A DNA stretch of 38,599 nucleotides from Veronia pacifica (GCF_001707825.1 NZ_LYBM01000049.1:1-38599), one strand, 5' to 3'; numbered from the stretch's first letter, positions 15,990 to 24,903 are shown. Notes: generated from the sequence alone by a model not told the origin. Translations and numbers: made by a program.

Positions 15990-17681
15990 ATGCATGAAGT
16001 TAACTGGCAATCGGTTATCCCCCATTACCCTCAGTTTGAACAAGAAATTAGCCATTACCCTGCACTATCCCCGTTGCCAGCGAGTGCTTTGCAACCGAGA
16101 TTAAAGAATAGTATTTGTCGACTGCTTCACGACTCTCATTACCCTAGAATGTTGATAGTCAATTCATCCGATGTGTACGACTATTCTCTCCTCATAAAAC
16201 AAACGGTCAAAGAAGTAACAGGTAAAGAAGACTTACCAATAATCATTGCTGATAACGCAAATGAACGACAGCTATTTGGCGCTGTTTACCCCCAAAACAA
16301 TGATGTGACAGCGTCACATATAGAGTATGGATTAATTCACAAGGCGGATGGCGGAATTCTTGTCCTCTCACTGAGTGCAATGATTGATAATTTCCAAATT
16401 TGGAAAAGGCTCAAAGCTTTTCTCTCAAAAGGTGAGCTTGAATGGAGGCCTGCGAAACCAAGCCAACCTTGCTCTATACCGTCTCCAGAAAAACTGTCTC
16501 TCCGTGTCATTATTGTCAGTGATCGTTCAGATTTAGCATCGTTTGAAGACGCAGAGCCACAGCTGTTTTCTGGTTTCAGCGCGTTCACTGAGTATGAACA
16601 AGATCTTCAGCTTGATAGTGACAACGTCACTACTTATTTGCAGCTCGTTAAAGGTTTTCAACAATCATTGTCTCTTCGGGAACTCACGCCGGACGCAGTG
16701 AAGCGTATTATGCAGGCTGGAGCCAGGTTCTCAGAAGAGCAGGACAGAATGCCGCTCTGCCCTCTCTGGTACCAAAGCCTGCTGTGTGAGGCCGACTACC
16801 AATGTCAATCAGACCTGATCAGCGGTGATGATGTTGAAAAGGCGATTAGGGAGAAAGCCTATCGCGAGTCTTATTTGCCGATGAGAGCAACAGACGATAT
16901 TCATAAAGGACAGGTATTCATTGATACTCAGGGCGAACATATTGGTCAGGTGAATGGCCTTACCGTGATTGAAATGCCAGGTCACCCAGTATCATATGGT
17001 GAGCCTGCGCGAATCTCATGTGTCGTTCACTTTGGTGATGGAGATGTGTCAGATGTTGAAAGTAAAGCGGACCTTGCCGGTAATATTCATGCGAAGGGTA
17101 TGATGATTATGCAGGCTTTTGTCAGTGCCGCTCTCGATCTTGATGAGGCGCTTCCCTTCACGGCATCAATTGTTTTTGAGCAATCCTATTGTGAGGTTGA
17201 TGGTGACAGTGCTTCACTTGCCGAACTTTGCGCACTTGTCAGTGCACTCTCTCAGCAACCAATAAATCAAAGTATCGCTGTTACCGGTGCAGTCGATCAA
17301 TTTGGTCGGGTTCAGGCCGTTGGAGGTATCAACGAAAAGATTGAAGGATTTTATCAGGTTTGTCTTAATAAGGGGCTCACAGGTAAACAGGGCGTTATAT
17401 TACCCAAGACTAACTTAACAGCACTCTGTCTTAACCAAGATGTTGCTAATGCAATTAAAGAAGGAAATTTTCACATTTGGGCTGTTGAACATGTTAACGA
17501 AACTTTTCCATTGATCACAGGTATTCCATTTGAGCGGACCGCGACTGAAGAACAGATTGATACTGATATCCAAGAATCGCTGCTCGATAAAATCGCACGC
17601 AGAATCGATGCCTTTCATAATGGTGAACAACGTCACATGTCTTTGGTTGCAAAATTAAAACTATGGCTTAATAAGTACTGA
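15990..17681 (+). CDS. Lon-family (S16) protease, YcbZ-like
   Basis: A 563-residue protein with a C-terminal Lon protease domain at about 310-530. The catalytic Ser407 is in CEVDGDSAS and Lys450 in VGGINEKIEGF, 43 residues apart as in Lon. The N-terminal half corresponds to an AAA+-like region, but I see no Walker A (G-x4-GK-S/T) and only a degenerate Walker B (GGILVLSLSAM). ATP use is therefore doubtful, as in the E. coli homologue YcbZ encoded next to fabA and matP. Targets are unknown. It is divergent from matP across a 230-base promoter region, lies 60 bases upstream of fabA, and contains two perfect matS sites. Confidence 0.9.
   Translation: MHEVNWQSVIPHYPQFEQEISHYPALSPLPASALQPRLKNSICRLLHDSHYPRMLIVNSSDVYDYSLLIKQTVKEVTGKEDLPIIIADNANERQLFGAVYPQNNDVTASHIEYGLIHKADGGILVLSLSAMIDNFQIWKRLKAFLSKGELEWRPAKPSQPCSIPSPEKLSLRVIIVSDRSDLASFEDAEPQLFSGFSAFTEYEQDLQLDSDNVTTYLQLVKGFQQSLSLRELTPDAVKRIMQAGARFSEEQDRMPLCPLWYQSLLCEADYQCQSDLISGDDVEKAIREKAYRESYLPMRATDDIHKGQVFIDTQGEHIGQVNGLTVIEMPGHPVSYGEPARISCVVHFGDGDVSDVESKADLAGNIHAKGMMIMQAFVSAALDLDEALPFTASIVFEQSYCEVDGDSASLAELCALVSALSQQPINQSIAVTGAVDQFGRVQAVGGINEKIEGFYQVCLNKGLTGKQGVILPKTNLTALCLNQDVANAIKEGNFHIWAVEHVNETFPLITGIPFERTATEEQIDTDIQESLLDKIARRIDAFHNGEQRHMSLVAKLKLWLNKY
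16305..16317. promoter_or_regulatory. matS site 2
   Basis: GTGACAGCGTCAC fully matches GTGACRNYGTCAC. It lies inside the Lon-like gene, 635 bases from site 1. Confidence 0.8.
16618..16630. promoter_or_regulatory. matS site 3
   Basis: GTGACAACGTCAC fully matches GTGACRNYGTCAC. It lies inside the Lon-like gene, 313 bases from site 2. Confidence 0.8.
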
Positions 17682-17690
17682 TCCGATTTG

Positions 17691-17714
17691 TTTAGCGTAC
17701 ACGTGTACGCTAAA
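17691..17714. promoter_or_regulatory. FabR operator upstream of fabA
   Basis: A perfect 24-bp palindrome with core AGCGTACACGTGTACGCT, 30 bases before the fabA ATG. It matches the known FabR operator of E. coli fabA and fabB (AGCGTACA-N2-TGT-CGCT type). FabR with unsaturated acyl-ACP or acyl-CoA would repress fabA here. The fabR gene is not in the window. Confidence 0.82.
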
Positions 17715-17743
17715 ATTCAGCCATATTTTACAGGAGTAGTGAT

Positions 17744-18262
17744 ATGCAGAATAAGCGACATTCATATGAACGAGAGGATCTGATTGCATCAAGCCAAGGT
17801 GAACTCTTTGGCCCGGGCCGACCTCAGTTACCAGCCCCAAATATGTTGATGATGGACCGTATCAGTGAAATATATGAAGACGGCGGGGAATACGGTAAAG
17901 GCTACATCACTGCGGAATTAGATATTAAACCTGACCTTTGGTTCTTTGATTGTCATTTCCCGGGCGACCCTGTCATGCCAGGTTGCCTTGGACTGGACGC
18001 AATGTGGCAGCTCGTTGGATTTTTCCTTGGATGGGTCGGTGGCGAAGGAAAAGGCCGCGCTCTGGGTGTTGGGGAAGTGAAGTTTACTGGTCAAATATTA
18101 CCAGAGGCGAAAAACGTACGTTACGAAATTCAGATGAAACGCGTGATCAACCGTCGTTTGATTATGGGGGTTGCGGATGGCCGAGTCTTGGTTGACGGTA
18201 AGGAAATCTACGTAGCGAAAGATCTGAAAGTTGGACTATTTAAAGATACGTCATCTTTCTGA
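17744..18262 (+). CDS. fabA: Bifunctional 3-hydroxydecanoyl-ACP dehydratase/isomerase
   Basis: A cytoplasmic enzyme that dehydrates 3-hydroxydecanoyl-ACP and isomerises trans-2 to cis-3-decenoyl-ACP, the branch point to unsaturated fatty acids. The hot-dog fold active site is visible as His71 in [12 protein letters not shown] and Asp85 in [39 protein letters not shown] and RLIMGVADG are also as in E. coli (172 residues in both). An AGGAG-type ribosome site precedes the ATG. It is controlled by the FabR palindrome directly upstream. The neighbours, a Lon-like gene and rmf, are the same as in E. coli. Confidence 0.98.
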   Translation: MQNKRHSYEREDLIASSQGELFGPGRPQLPAPNMLMMDRISEIYEDGGEYGKGYITAELDIKPDLWFFDCHFPGDPVMPGCLGLDAMWQLVGFFLGWVGGEGKGRALGVGEVKFTGQILPEAKNVRYEIQMKRVINRRLIMGVADGRVLVDGKEIYVAKDLKVGLFKDTSSF

Positions 18263-18291
18263 TACCTCCTGACCTACTCTGACGAAAACAA

Positions 18292-18317
18292 AAAATGCCA
18301 CAAATCTGTGGCATTTT
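18292..18317. terminator. fabA terminator
   Basis: AAAAATGCCACA-AATC-TGTGGCATTTTTT: a perfect stem flanked by A- and T-runs, 30 bases past the fabA stop. It can work in both directions. Confidence 0.9.
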
Positions 18318-18426
18318 TTGTTCAAGCAATATTATCGAACAACTTTGCTGCTTTATGTTGTTTCCTCTACCGACAATACAAAACAAGGTTATCAATAGCC
18401 TTTCTAAATAATTAAATATCAAAAAA

Positions 18427-18447
18427 TATAGTTATAGTGCATTAAGT
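18427..18447 (-). repeat. Short dispersed repeat, copy B
   Basis: Identical over 21 bases to copy A at 1668-1688 and nearly identical in the core to copy C. It lies about 10 bases past the rmf terminator hairpin, on the minus strand as defined by the neighbouring genes. Confidence 0.6.
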
Positions 18448-18458
18448 AATATAAAGTT

Positions 18459-18478
18459 AGCCCCTGTGTTCAGGGGCT
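18459..18478 (-). terminator. Hairpin after rmf
   Basis: AGCCCCTG-AACA-CAGGGGCT on the minus strand, 18 bases past the rmf stop, followed by an AT-rich stretch with only short T-runs. It is a probable terminator and mRNA stabiliser. Confidence 0.7.
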
Positions 18479-18495
18479 TAAAGTCGGAAAATGGT

Positions 18496-18666
18496 TTATT
18501 TCATCATTGTAGCCTTGTTATCTCTTCCATCACGCCAGCCGCCTAGCCAACAACTTCGCGCATCCATGGTTTGATAAGGACAAGTTTCAGAGGAGCGACC
18601 ATTTAGTCCAGCCTGATAGCCCTTAGCTTGGGCACGTTCTAAACGATCTCGCTTCTGTCTTTTCAT
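18496..18666 (-). CDS. rmf: Ribosome modulation factor
   Basis: A 56-residue basic protein that dimerises 70S ribosomes into inactive 100S particles in stationary phase. MKRQKRDRLERAQAKGYQAG, then CPYQTMDARSCWLGGWRDGR, is nearly the E. coli RMF sequence (55 residues). AGAGGG about 9 bases before the ATG at 18666 is a strong ribosome site. It sits beside fabA, convergent with it, as in E. coli. Its mRNA is usually growth-rate and ppGpp controlled, but no specific promoter motif was identified here. Confidence 0.96.
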   Translation of the reverse strand: MKRQKRDRLERAQAKGYQAGLNGRSSETCPYQTMDARSCWLGGWRDGRDNKATMMK

Positions 18667-18983
18667 AGTTCGACCCTCTCATCCTTTGATGATTCATTTT
18701 ACGATACAGTGTCAGCAACATTAATATTCGCTTAACTGTCACTTTTAAGCATCATCCAACCTTGAAGAATTATCAAGAACGCTATCTGGATCATTGGTCA
18801 AACTGTGAACACTTTTGGAAGAATGACTATTTTTTCTTGCAAAGACAAAATATAAGCTGTAGAGCATCACATAAAGTGAAAGAGGATGTCTATATATGCA
18901 GACAAATCAGGTAAGTATCGGTAAAGCATAAGCTTTCTTTATAAGTGACGCGATTTGTTAGCCAAAATTGACTAGCCAACAAA
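18667..18983. other. rmf promoter region
   Basis: About 320 bases between rmf and the uup terminator. It must contain the rmf promoter. I see no further gene or clear operator. Confidence 0.5.
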
Positions 18984-19005
18984 AAAGCCAACTCGCGTTG
19001 GCTTT
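18984..19005 (-). terminator. uup terminator
   Basis: AAAGCCAAC-GCGA-GTTGGCTTTTTT on the minus strand, 40 bases past the uup stop. The stem and T-run are typical of a Rho-independent terminator. Confidence 0.88.
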
Positions 19006-19044
19006 ACATATGTTACCTATGCAAGACGTATTTCTACGACTATC

Positions 19045-20967
19045 TTACATCTCGCCATTTTGCATTGATTCTAATTCTTCCCAACGCTCGAAAGCAGTCT
19101 CAAGATCTTGTTCTGCATCACTTAGTCTCTGAAGTACAGGTGCAGTTTCATCGGCACTCATCTGGAAGAATGCGGGATCATTAACAGATTCTTGCAGAGT
19201 AGCAATTTCTGACTCAAGCTTTTCAATGGTCTGCGGCAGTGTTTCTAACTCGCGTTGTAGCTTGTAGGACAGCTTTTTGGCTGGTTTCTGAGTCGCTGGC
19301 GAATTAGCCTCTTTTTTATCGACCTGCACTTTGGGGTTAGGTTTATCTTTCGAGGTTGTTGCAGCTCGATAATTATCACGCTGTTGCTGGGCATCGTGAT
19401 ATCCGCCCACGTACTTATGAATGACTCCCTCACCCTCAAATATCCAGCTGTGCGTGACTGTATTGTCAACGAACTGGCGATCATGACTCACTAACAATAA
19501 CGTTCCCTGATAATTGGCAAGCAACTCTTCCAGTAACTCCAGGGTTTCAATATCCAAGTCATTCGTCGGCTCATCAAGTACGAGCAGATTGGCTGGCTTC
19601 AAAAATAACTTGGCCAAGAGAAGACGATTCTTTTCTCCACCAGAAAGAGCCTTAACTGGCGTTCTGGCTCGACGAGGGTGGAAAAGAAAATCTTGAAGAT
19701 AACCCAGAACGTGACGTTTACGACCACCTACATCAACTTCCAATTTTCCTTCCGCAAGGTTATCGACGACAGTTTTTTCAGGATCCAACACTTCTCGATA
19801 TTGGTCAAAGTAAGCGACTTCGAGCTTGGTTCCTACGTGGATGTTACCAGATTGCGGCTCAAGCTTTTGAAGCATGATCTTAAGTAGCGTACTTTTACCG
19901 CAGCCATTGGGACCAATCAGGGCGATTTTGTCACCGCGCATGATGTTAAAGCTGAAATCACTGACTAATTGGCTATTTTCCCAGCTGTAATTCAGATCAT
20001 TTGCCTCAAATACAATTTTACCTGAGCGGGAGGCATCATCAAGCTGGATGTTAGCTTTTCCCTGTACCTCTACTCTTTCAGAACGTTCACGACGCAGTTG
20101 CTTTAACGCTCTTACCCTACCCTCATTTCGAGTGCGACGCGCTTTAATACCCTGACGGATCCACACCTCTTCCTGCGCAAGCTTTTTGTCAAATTCTGCA
20201 TTTTGTTCAGCTTCGACCCGAAGGGCCTCTTCTTTTCCATCAAGGTACTTCTGATAATCGCCAGGCCAAGAGCTAAGCTGACCACGGTCAAGATCGACAA
20301 TTCTGGTCGCCATTGCTCGAATGAAAGCACGGTCGTGCGAAATGAAAACAATCGCGCCTTTAAAGTCTTTTAGAAAGTTTTCGAGCCAGAGTATCGTTGA
20401 TACATCTAAGTGGTTGGTTGGCTCATCAAGCAAAAGCACATCAGGGGCGCATACCAAAGCACGAGCGAGAGCGGCCTTTCGTTGCCAACCACCGGATAAT
20501 TCTTTTAGCTGCTTATTACCATCAAGCTTTAGCGCACCTAATACTGACGTGATCTGATTTTCAAATTGCCATGCATCATTAAGATCAAGCTTTTCCTGAA
20601 CAGCAGACAGGCGATTAATCACTCGATCACTTGGATCGTGCTCGATCTTTATCAAAAGATCATGGTATTCCTTTAACAGGTTCCCTACATCAGCTAAGCC
20701 TTCAGAGACGAAGTCGAATACTGTGCCTTCAGCATCTCGCGGTGGATCTTGCTCTAGACGAGATACTTTGAGATCTTGCTGTTTATTAATGCTTCCATCA
20801 TCGAGTTGCACCAAACCATTGATCACTTTCATCAAGGTCGACTTACCCGCACCATTGCGCCCTACCAGACACACCCTCTCGCCGGGTTGAAGAATAAATT
20901 CTGCGTTATCAAGAAGTGGATTGTCGCCGTATGCCAATTGAGCATTGGTGATCTTAATTAATGCCAT
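19045..20967 (-). CDS. uup: ABC-F ATPase Uup
   Basis: A cytoplasmic ABC-F protein without membrane domains, 640 residues. The first ATPase half has Walker A GRNGAGKST (about 36), signature LSGGWQRK and Walker B VLLLDEPTNHLD. The second has GPNGCGKST (about 352), LSGGEKNR and LLVLDEPTNDLD. A linker of about 90 charged residues lies between them. A C-terminal coiled coil follows a Lys/Pro-rich hinge at about 545-575, which is the feature that distinguishes Uup from other ABC-F proteins. E. coli Uup affects transposon precise excision and ribosome/Holliday-junction biology. Its start overlaps the end of the glutaredoxin-like gene by 14 bases, so the two are co-transcribed. Confidence 0.95.
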   Translation of the reverse strand: MALIKITNAQLAYGDNPLLDNAEFILQPGERVCLVGRNGAGKSTLMKVINGLVQLDDGSINKQQDLKVSRLEQDPPRDAEGTVFDFVSEGLADVGNLLKEYHDLLIKIEHDPSDRVINRLSAVQEKLDLNDAWQFENQITSVLGALKLDGNKQLKELSGGWQRKAALARALVCAPDVLLLDEPTNHLDVSTILWLENFLKDFKGAIVFISHDRAFIRAMATRIVDLDRGQLSSWPGDYQKYLDGKEEALRVEAEQNAEFDKKLAQEEVWIRQGIKARRTRNEGRVRALKQLRRERSERVEVQGKANIQLDDASRSGKIVFEANDLNYSWENSQLVSDFSFNIMRGDKIALIGPNGCGKSTLLKIMLQKLEPQSGNIHVGTKLEVAYFDQYREVLDPEKTVVDNLAEGKLEVDVGGRKRHVLGYLQDFLFHPRRARTPVKALSGGEKNRLLLAKLFLKPANLLVLDEPTNDLDIETLELLEELLANYQGTLLLVSHDRQFVDNTVTHSWIFEGEGVIHKYVGGYHDAQQQRDNYRAATTSKDKPNPKVQVDKKEANSPATQKPAKKLSYKLQRELETLPQTIEKLESEIATLQESVNDPAFFQMSADETAPVLQRLSDAEQDLETAFERWEELESMQNGEM

Positions 20968-21205
20968 GTGTTTTTAACCAATTAATTAAACCTGATTCAT
21001 CGAAAGGCCAGAATAGCTCGTCAATAATTTCGCCATTTTTTTGGTAAGAAATAACTGGGATTGTTACGCCGTAACGCTCAAATAAATGATCATCAAACGC
21101 TATATCTCTGACTTGAATGGCAGTGGAAGAATCCACTGCCTGATAGATCTGATGTGCTAACTCGCAAAGATGACAGCCTTCCGTGCTGTATAAAACGAGT
21201 GCCAT
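20954..21205 (-). CDS. Glutaredoxin-like (DUF836) protein
   Basis: An 83-residue thioredoxin-fold protein: LVLYSTEGCHLCELA gives the first strand and the redox motif Cys-His-Leu-Cys at about residues 11-14. The cis-Pro lies in GVTIPVIS near 50. This is the DUF836/glutaredoxin-like group, found in gammaproteobacteria between rlmKL and uup. The partner proteins are unknown. It begins two bases after the rlmKL stop and overlaps uup, so rlmKL, this gene and uup form one operon. Confidence 0.88.
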   Translation of the reverse strand: MALVLYSTEGCHLCELAHQIYQAVDSSTAIQVRDIAFDDHLFERYGVTIPVISYQKNGEIIDELFWPFDESGLINWLKTHGIN

Positions 21206-21207
21206 TA

Positions 21208-23334
21208 TTATCCCTTATGTGAAATTATCCAGCAGTTATGAATATGCTTGTTACGTGCAAAGTCTAAAGGTATCGATTTGTCTGTGATGTTTTTTGCAAC
21301 TAAGCCTAATTCTTCAAGCGCTTCGAGATCCATCTTAAATTTACGCTTATTGTTAGAGAAAACGATCTCACCATCAGCCCGTAAAAGCCGCTTAAGATCT
21401 GTCATCAATACAATATGATCTCGTTGTACATCAAAGGTAGATTCCATCCTTTTTGACGTCGAGAAAGTTGGTGGATCAATAAAGATCAAATCAAACTTTT
21501 GGTCCGCCTGTGATAGCCATTTCAAACAATCTGCATGAACGTATTGATGCTGTCGGCCAATCTGACCATTCATTTTCATATTGCGCTCAGCCCATGACAG
21601 ATACGTTTTAGACATATCGACAGTTGTCGTAGACCTTGCTCCCCCTACCGCTGCATGAACACTTGCGGTACCGGTATAGGAGAAAAGATTGAGAAAATCC
21701 TTACCTTTTGCTCGCTCACCAAGCATTTTTCGAGTGTATCTATGGTCAAGAAACAACCCCGTATCGAGATAATCCTGCAGGTTAACTTCAAGATTAACGC
21801 CGTATTCACTGACTTTCATGAATCGTTTGGCGTCAGAGAGTTTCTGGTATTGGTTGTCACCTTTCTGCTTCTCACGGGTCTTTAGCACAACGTTATTGGC
21901 GTTAACACCTGTCACAGCGATAGTCGCTCGTACCATGTCAAGCAAACGACGGCGTGCTTTCTCTTCCGGCACCGACTTGGGAGCAGCATATTCTTGAATG
22001 ACAATATGGTCCTGATATCTGTCTATTGCAGCGTTATAGTCAGGGAGATCGGAATCATAGAGGCGATAACATTCAATACCTTGCTGTTTCGCCCACTTAT
22101 CCAGCTTTTTGATGTTCTTTTTAAGCCTATTTGCAAACTCAGGTGCAACGTCTGGGGCTTTAGCATTGTCCTTGTCTGCATTCGCCTCACCTCGTGCGGT
22201 GATGGAATAAGTTTTCATCACGCAATCAAGCGCGCCATTACGCAACTTATATTGCTTTTCAGCACGCATACGAATGCAACTAAGCAGTTCGTCAGATCCT
22301 GAATAAATTGAGGCTGTTGAACCAACGAAATGTGACTTAAGCTGAACACCTAATTGAGTATAAAGAGCAATCAGGCCAGGTGTTGTACCCAGTCTTTCAC
22401 CGTATGGTGGGTTTGAGATAATGTGCCCCTCTCCAAAACCTTCTGGGTTTTTTAGCTCGCTGGCATCTGCAATTTCGAAACTAATAAGATCCGCCACACC
22501 AGCTCGGCGAGCATTTGCCTTTGCGGTTTCAAGCACTCTTCTATCGTTATCAAAACCAAAAAAACGTGTTTCGCACTTTGCGGGACCACGCTTTGATTTC
22601 ACGGTGACTTCTGCATGCACTTCAAGCCATTTTTCTCGGTCGAAAGACTTCAGTGACTCAAAGCCCCAACGCTTCCGCTTCAAGCCCGGAGCAACGCTGG
22701 CAGCAGACATTGCTGCCTCGATAAGTAATGTTCCTGAACCACACATTGGGTCCAGCAAAGGCACATCTTTATTCCAGCCACTTTTTTTGACTAGGGCTGC
22801 AGCATTGGTCTCTCGGAGGGGAGCGACACCTGATTCAGTTCGATAGCCACGTTGATGAAGACCGCTACCCACCATATCGATACCCAGTAAGCCCTTCTCT
22901 TTTGACAGACGCATATGAATGCGCAAGTCAGGTTGCTCCCGATCAATGCTTGGGCGTTCTAAATTAGCCTTGGTAAAACGGTCTACGATAGCATCTTTAA
23001 TCTTTAACGCGCCGTATTGGCTGTTGCGAATTTCTCGGTTTGTTCCGTTGAAATCTACCGCGATACGCTTTTTCTCACTGAAGTAAGAAGGCCAATTGAT
23101 TGCTGTCGCTCCCAAATACAAATCCATGTCATCATTGACATTAAATTCACTCAGTATCAGAACGAAACGGGAAGCAAGACGACTCCAAAGACAACAAGTG
23201 TAAAGTGTCTTTTCATCAGCTCGAAAGCGCACACCGGCATTGCCAGCTTTCACATTACTTGCGCCGAGTTCGATAAGTTCTTCTGCCAGGATAGTTTCCA
23301 GACCGCGGGAAGTGATTGCGAGATATTGATTCAT
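21208..23334 (-). CDS. rlmL: Bifunctional 23S rRNA methyltransferase RlmKL
   Basis: A 708-residue fusion that methylates 23S rRNA: the N-terminal RlmL part makes N2-methylguanine 2445, the C-terminal RlmK part 7-methylguanine 2069 (E. coli numbering). The THUMP domain occupies about 40-160. The RlmL SAM motif [13 protein letters not shown] is near 195 and its catalytic NPPYGERLG near 310. The RlmK half has the SAM motif [15 protein letters not shown] near 545 and [12 protein letters not shown] near 625. Length and order match the E. coli protein (702). The start at 23334 gives [13 protein letters not shown]; no good Shine-Dalgarno precedes it. It is first in the rlmKL/glutaredoxin/uup operon. 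Confidence 0.96.
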   Translation of the reverse strand: MNQYLAITSRGLETILAEELIELGASNVKAGNAGVRFRADEKTLYTCCLWSRLASRFVLILSEFNVNDDMDLYLGATAINWPSYFSEKKRIAVDFNGTNREIRNSQYGALKIKDAIVDRFTKANLERPSIDREQPDLRIHMRLSKEKGLLGIDMVGSGLHQRGYRTESGVAPLRETNAAALVKKSGWNKDVPLLDPMCGSGTLLIEAAMSAASVAPGLKRKRWGFESLKSFDREKWLEVHAEVTVKSKRGPAKCETRFFGFDNDRRVLETAKANARRAGVADLISFEIADASELKNPEGFGEGHIISNPPYGERLGTTPGLIALYTQLGVQLKSHFVGSTASIYSGSDELLSCIRMRAEKQYKLRNGALDCVMKTYSITARGEANADKDNAKAPDVAPEFANRLKKNIKKLDKWAKQQGIECYRLYDSDLPDYNAAIDRYQDHIVIQEYAAPKSVPEEKARRRLLDMVRATIAVTGVNANNVVLKTREKQKGDNQYQKLSDAKRFMKVSEYGVNLEVNLQDYLDTGLFLDHRYTRKMLGERAKGKDFLNLFSYTGTASVHAAVGGARSTTTVDMSKTYLSWAERNMKMNGQIGRQHQYVHADCLKWLSQADQKFDLIFIDPPTFSTSKRMESTFDVQRDHIVLMTDLKRLLRADGEIVFSNNKRKFKMDLEALEELGLVAKNITDKSIPLDFARNKHIHNCWIISHKG

Positions 23335-23786
23335 GTATTTGCAGTGTTGGGAATGTTGCGCGCGATTATACCGTAATAGCCTGCAGTTATCTCCCTAACC
23401 GACGAATAATCACACTTCAGCGGTTTCTTTGCAGAATAATTGTTCGATAGTCAACGGAGATGATAAATCGCAGTGCCTCAAAAAGCTCAGCACGATTAAA
23501 AAAGTACACACGTAATGGAGTGAGTATGTGCACTCAATTCATCGCCAACTATCCATACATATAAAGATCATCCCCTCCCCATACTGTTTCCAAATGGAAA
23601 CAAAAAAAATCATTTCTATATTTATGAAGCCTCGTTAAATATTTCTCCGACATTACCTTGTATTACTGGCTTTCTACATAATAAAGCAGTAAGTGCTGAC
23701 TATGGCTAAGTTATACACAATTATTATGCTTTAAAAATTAAGTTAGCTGAATGAGCCTCTCTATAGTGAATATAAATTCAATGAAA

Positions 23787-23804
23787 ATCTGGTATACACC
23801 AGAT
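23787..23804. promoter_or_regulatory. FadR-like box
   Basis: ATCTGGTATACACCAGAT has the exact arms of the E. coli FadR site (ATCTGGT-N3-ACCAGAT) but a 4-base spacer. It lies 450 bases upstream of rlmKL, with no fatty-acid gene nearby. The changed spacing makes FadR binding uncertain. Confidence 0.45.
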
Positions 23805-23943
23805 CTATATTCGAGAATTTTATTAAGTATTTACTGCTGAAAAAAGGGGAAATTTAGGCTGTTTTGTTTCTATTTATAGTCTTCTTTTAAGGCTAAACAT
23901 GTGAAAACTTTGACCACTATCATAGGCACAATTAAACCATATT

Positions 23944-23959
23944 TGTGATATTAGTCACT
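23944..23959. promoter_or_regulatory. CRP-like site
   Basis: TGTGATATTAGTCACT fits TGTGA-N6-TCACA except for the last base. It lies about 140 bases from the FadR-like box. No gene start lies close on either strand. Confidence 0.35.
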
Positions 23960-24226
23960 TGTTTGTGAGAATGCATTGGCGTGTTTTGTAGACTTATCAA
24001 GAGGGAAAATGAGGCAACATAAATGATGAATGACTGATTAACGATGGAAAAACAAACAGCTTTCATTAGATATTGAGTGATTAAGAGGTTTTTTCTACAT
24101 CGATAGTCCCTATTCCTTTTGCTCAATAGAACAATGACGATAGGTTGATTTGTTGATTAGGGTTTGATTAGCAGAGGAAAATTCGAGGAATTGGAAGAAA
24201 GAAAATGTGGGAGAATCCGAACGGAT

Positions 24227-24775
24227 TCACCCCACCAGTGCATAACGACCTTTGCCTTTACCCCGCTTATTTTTATATACGGATAAGCGGTCGTTCATCA
24301 CTTTAATCGCCTCACAAAAGCGCATAGATTTATTATCCGTCAATGCCAAATCTTCCTCAGATGCAAGCATACAGAGTGATGCTGCACCATGGTTTTCAAT
24401 AACTAAGAAAGGGGCATTGCCAAAGTCAGTCTTTAACTCGATGATTGTGCCTGCTTCTGGCGCCAGGTCTCCACCTACATCCTTAAAGAACCAACTCTTG
24501 GGTAATAACGGCTTATGAAAGCGATTTGCTGCCACTGCATTTAATATAATTTCAGCTTTACGAGGGCCTGAAAGGGGTAAATCTGATAGGCCATCGTTGT
24601 ATAAATGAAAGAGTGATGCGTCATCGACAGAGAATGGGATATCCATGAACGCATCGGGGACCAGATGTTTACTTGCAATTGATACTTTAAACACCATATC
24701 TTGACCTAACTCAAGCATCAGAGAGTCATCATCGGTATTAAAATACCACTTCCATGAACTGTTAGGCTTCAACAT
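24227..24775 (-). CDS. zapC: Cell division protein ZapC
   Basis: A cytoplasmic FtsZ-ring stabiliser of 182 residues. MLKPNSSWKWYFNTDDDSLM, PDAFMDIPFSVDDASLF, the PKSWFF segment near 100 and CEAIKVMNDRLSVY near the end match E. coli ZapC (180 residues). The frame is open eight codons further upstream, but GCAGGAG eight bases before the ATG at 24775 decides the start. The C-terminus is basic (KNKRGKGKGR). It follows pyrD after a terminator, so it may have its own promoter. The conserved neighbourhood pyrD-zapC-rlmKL supports the call. Confidence 0.93.
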   Translation of the reverse strand: MLKPNSSWKWYFNTDDDSLMLELGQDMVFKVSIASKHLVPDAFMDIPFSVDDASLFHLYNDGLSDLPLSGPRKAEIILNAVAANRFHKPLLPKSWFFKDVGGDLAPEAGTIIELKTDFGNAPFLVIENHGAASLCMLASEEDLALTDNKSMRFCEAIKVMNDRLSVYKNKRGKGKGRYALVG

Positions 24776-24875
24776 AGTGTTTTCTCCTGCCGCTAGCAAG
24801 ATGCTTGCTGCAGGGTTATTTCACTGACAGCAAAAGGGATTAATTGCGTAAGAAGAAGTGTAATGGGTGACTTGT

Positions 24876-24903
24876 AAAAAAAAAGGGGAAGAAATTCCCC
24901 TTT
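24876..24903 (-). terminator. pyrD terminator
   Basis: AAAGGGGAA-TTTC-TTCCCCTTT on the minus strand, followed by a run of T, about 30 bases past the pyrD stop. Confidence 0.85.

Larger units (their letters stand above)
23335..24226. other. Long gene-free region upstream of rlmKL
   Basis: About 890 bases with no convincing frame; a 64-codon minus-strand frame at 23932-24126 lacks a ribosome site and any family. It holds several regulator-like sites: GTTTCCA-AA-TGGAAAC (23586-23601), a FadR-like box (23787-23804) and a CRP-like site (23944-23959). A hairpin overlapping the zapC stop (GAATCC / GGATTC, about 24212-24228) may end zapC. The sites suggest a lost gene or an unseen small RNA. Confidence 0.45.

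Noticed and set aside
18240-18422. 60-codon minus-strand frame overlapping the fabA end
   Set aside because: Runs through the fabA terminator and the fabA 3' end; no ribosome site.
22421-22846. 141-codon plus-strand frame inside rlmKL
   Set aside because: Antisense shadow; Ser/Phe/Pro bias and no ribosome site.
1179-23697. Shared 14-mer TAAAGCAGTAAGTG at about 1178 and 23683
   Set aside because: A 14-base match between two places in a window of this size is within chance expectation for AT-rich DNA.
23932-24126. 64-codon minus-strand frame
   Set aside because: No ribosome site, AT-driven composition, no family; probably chance.
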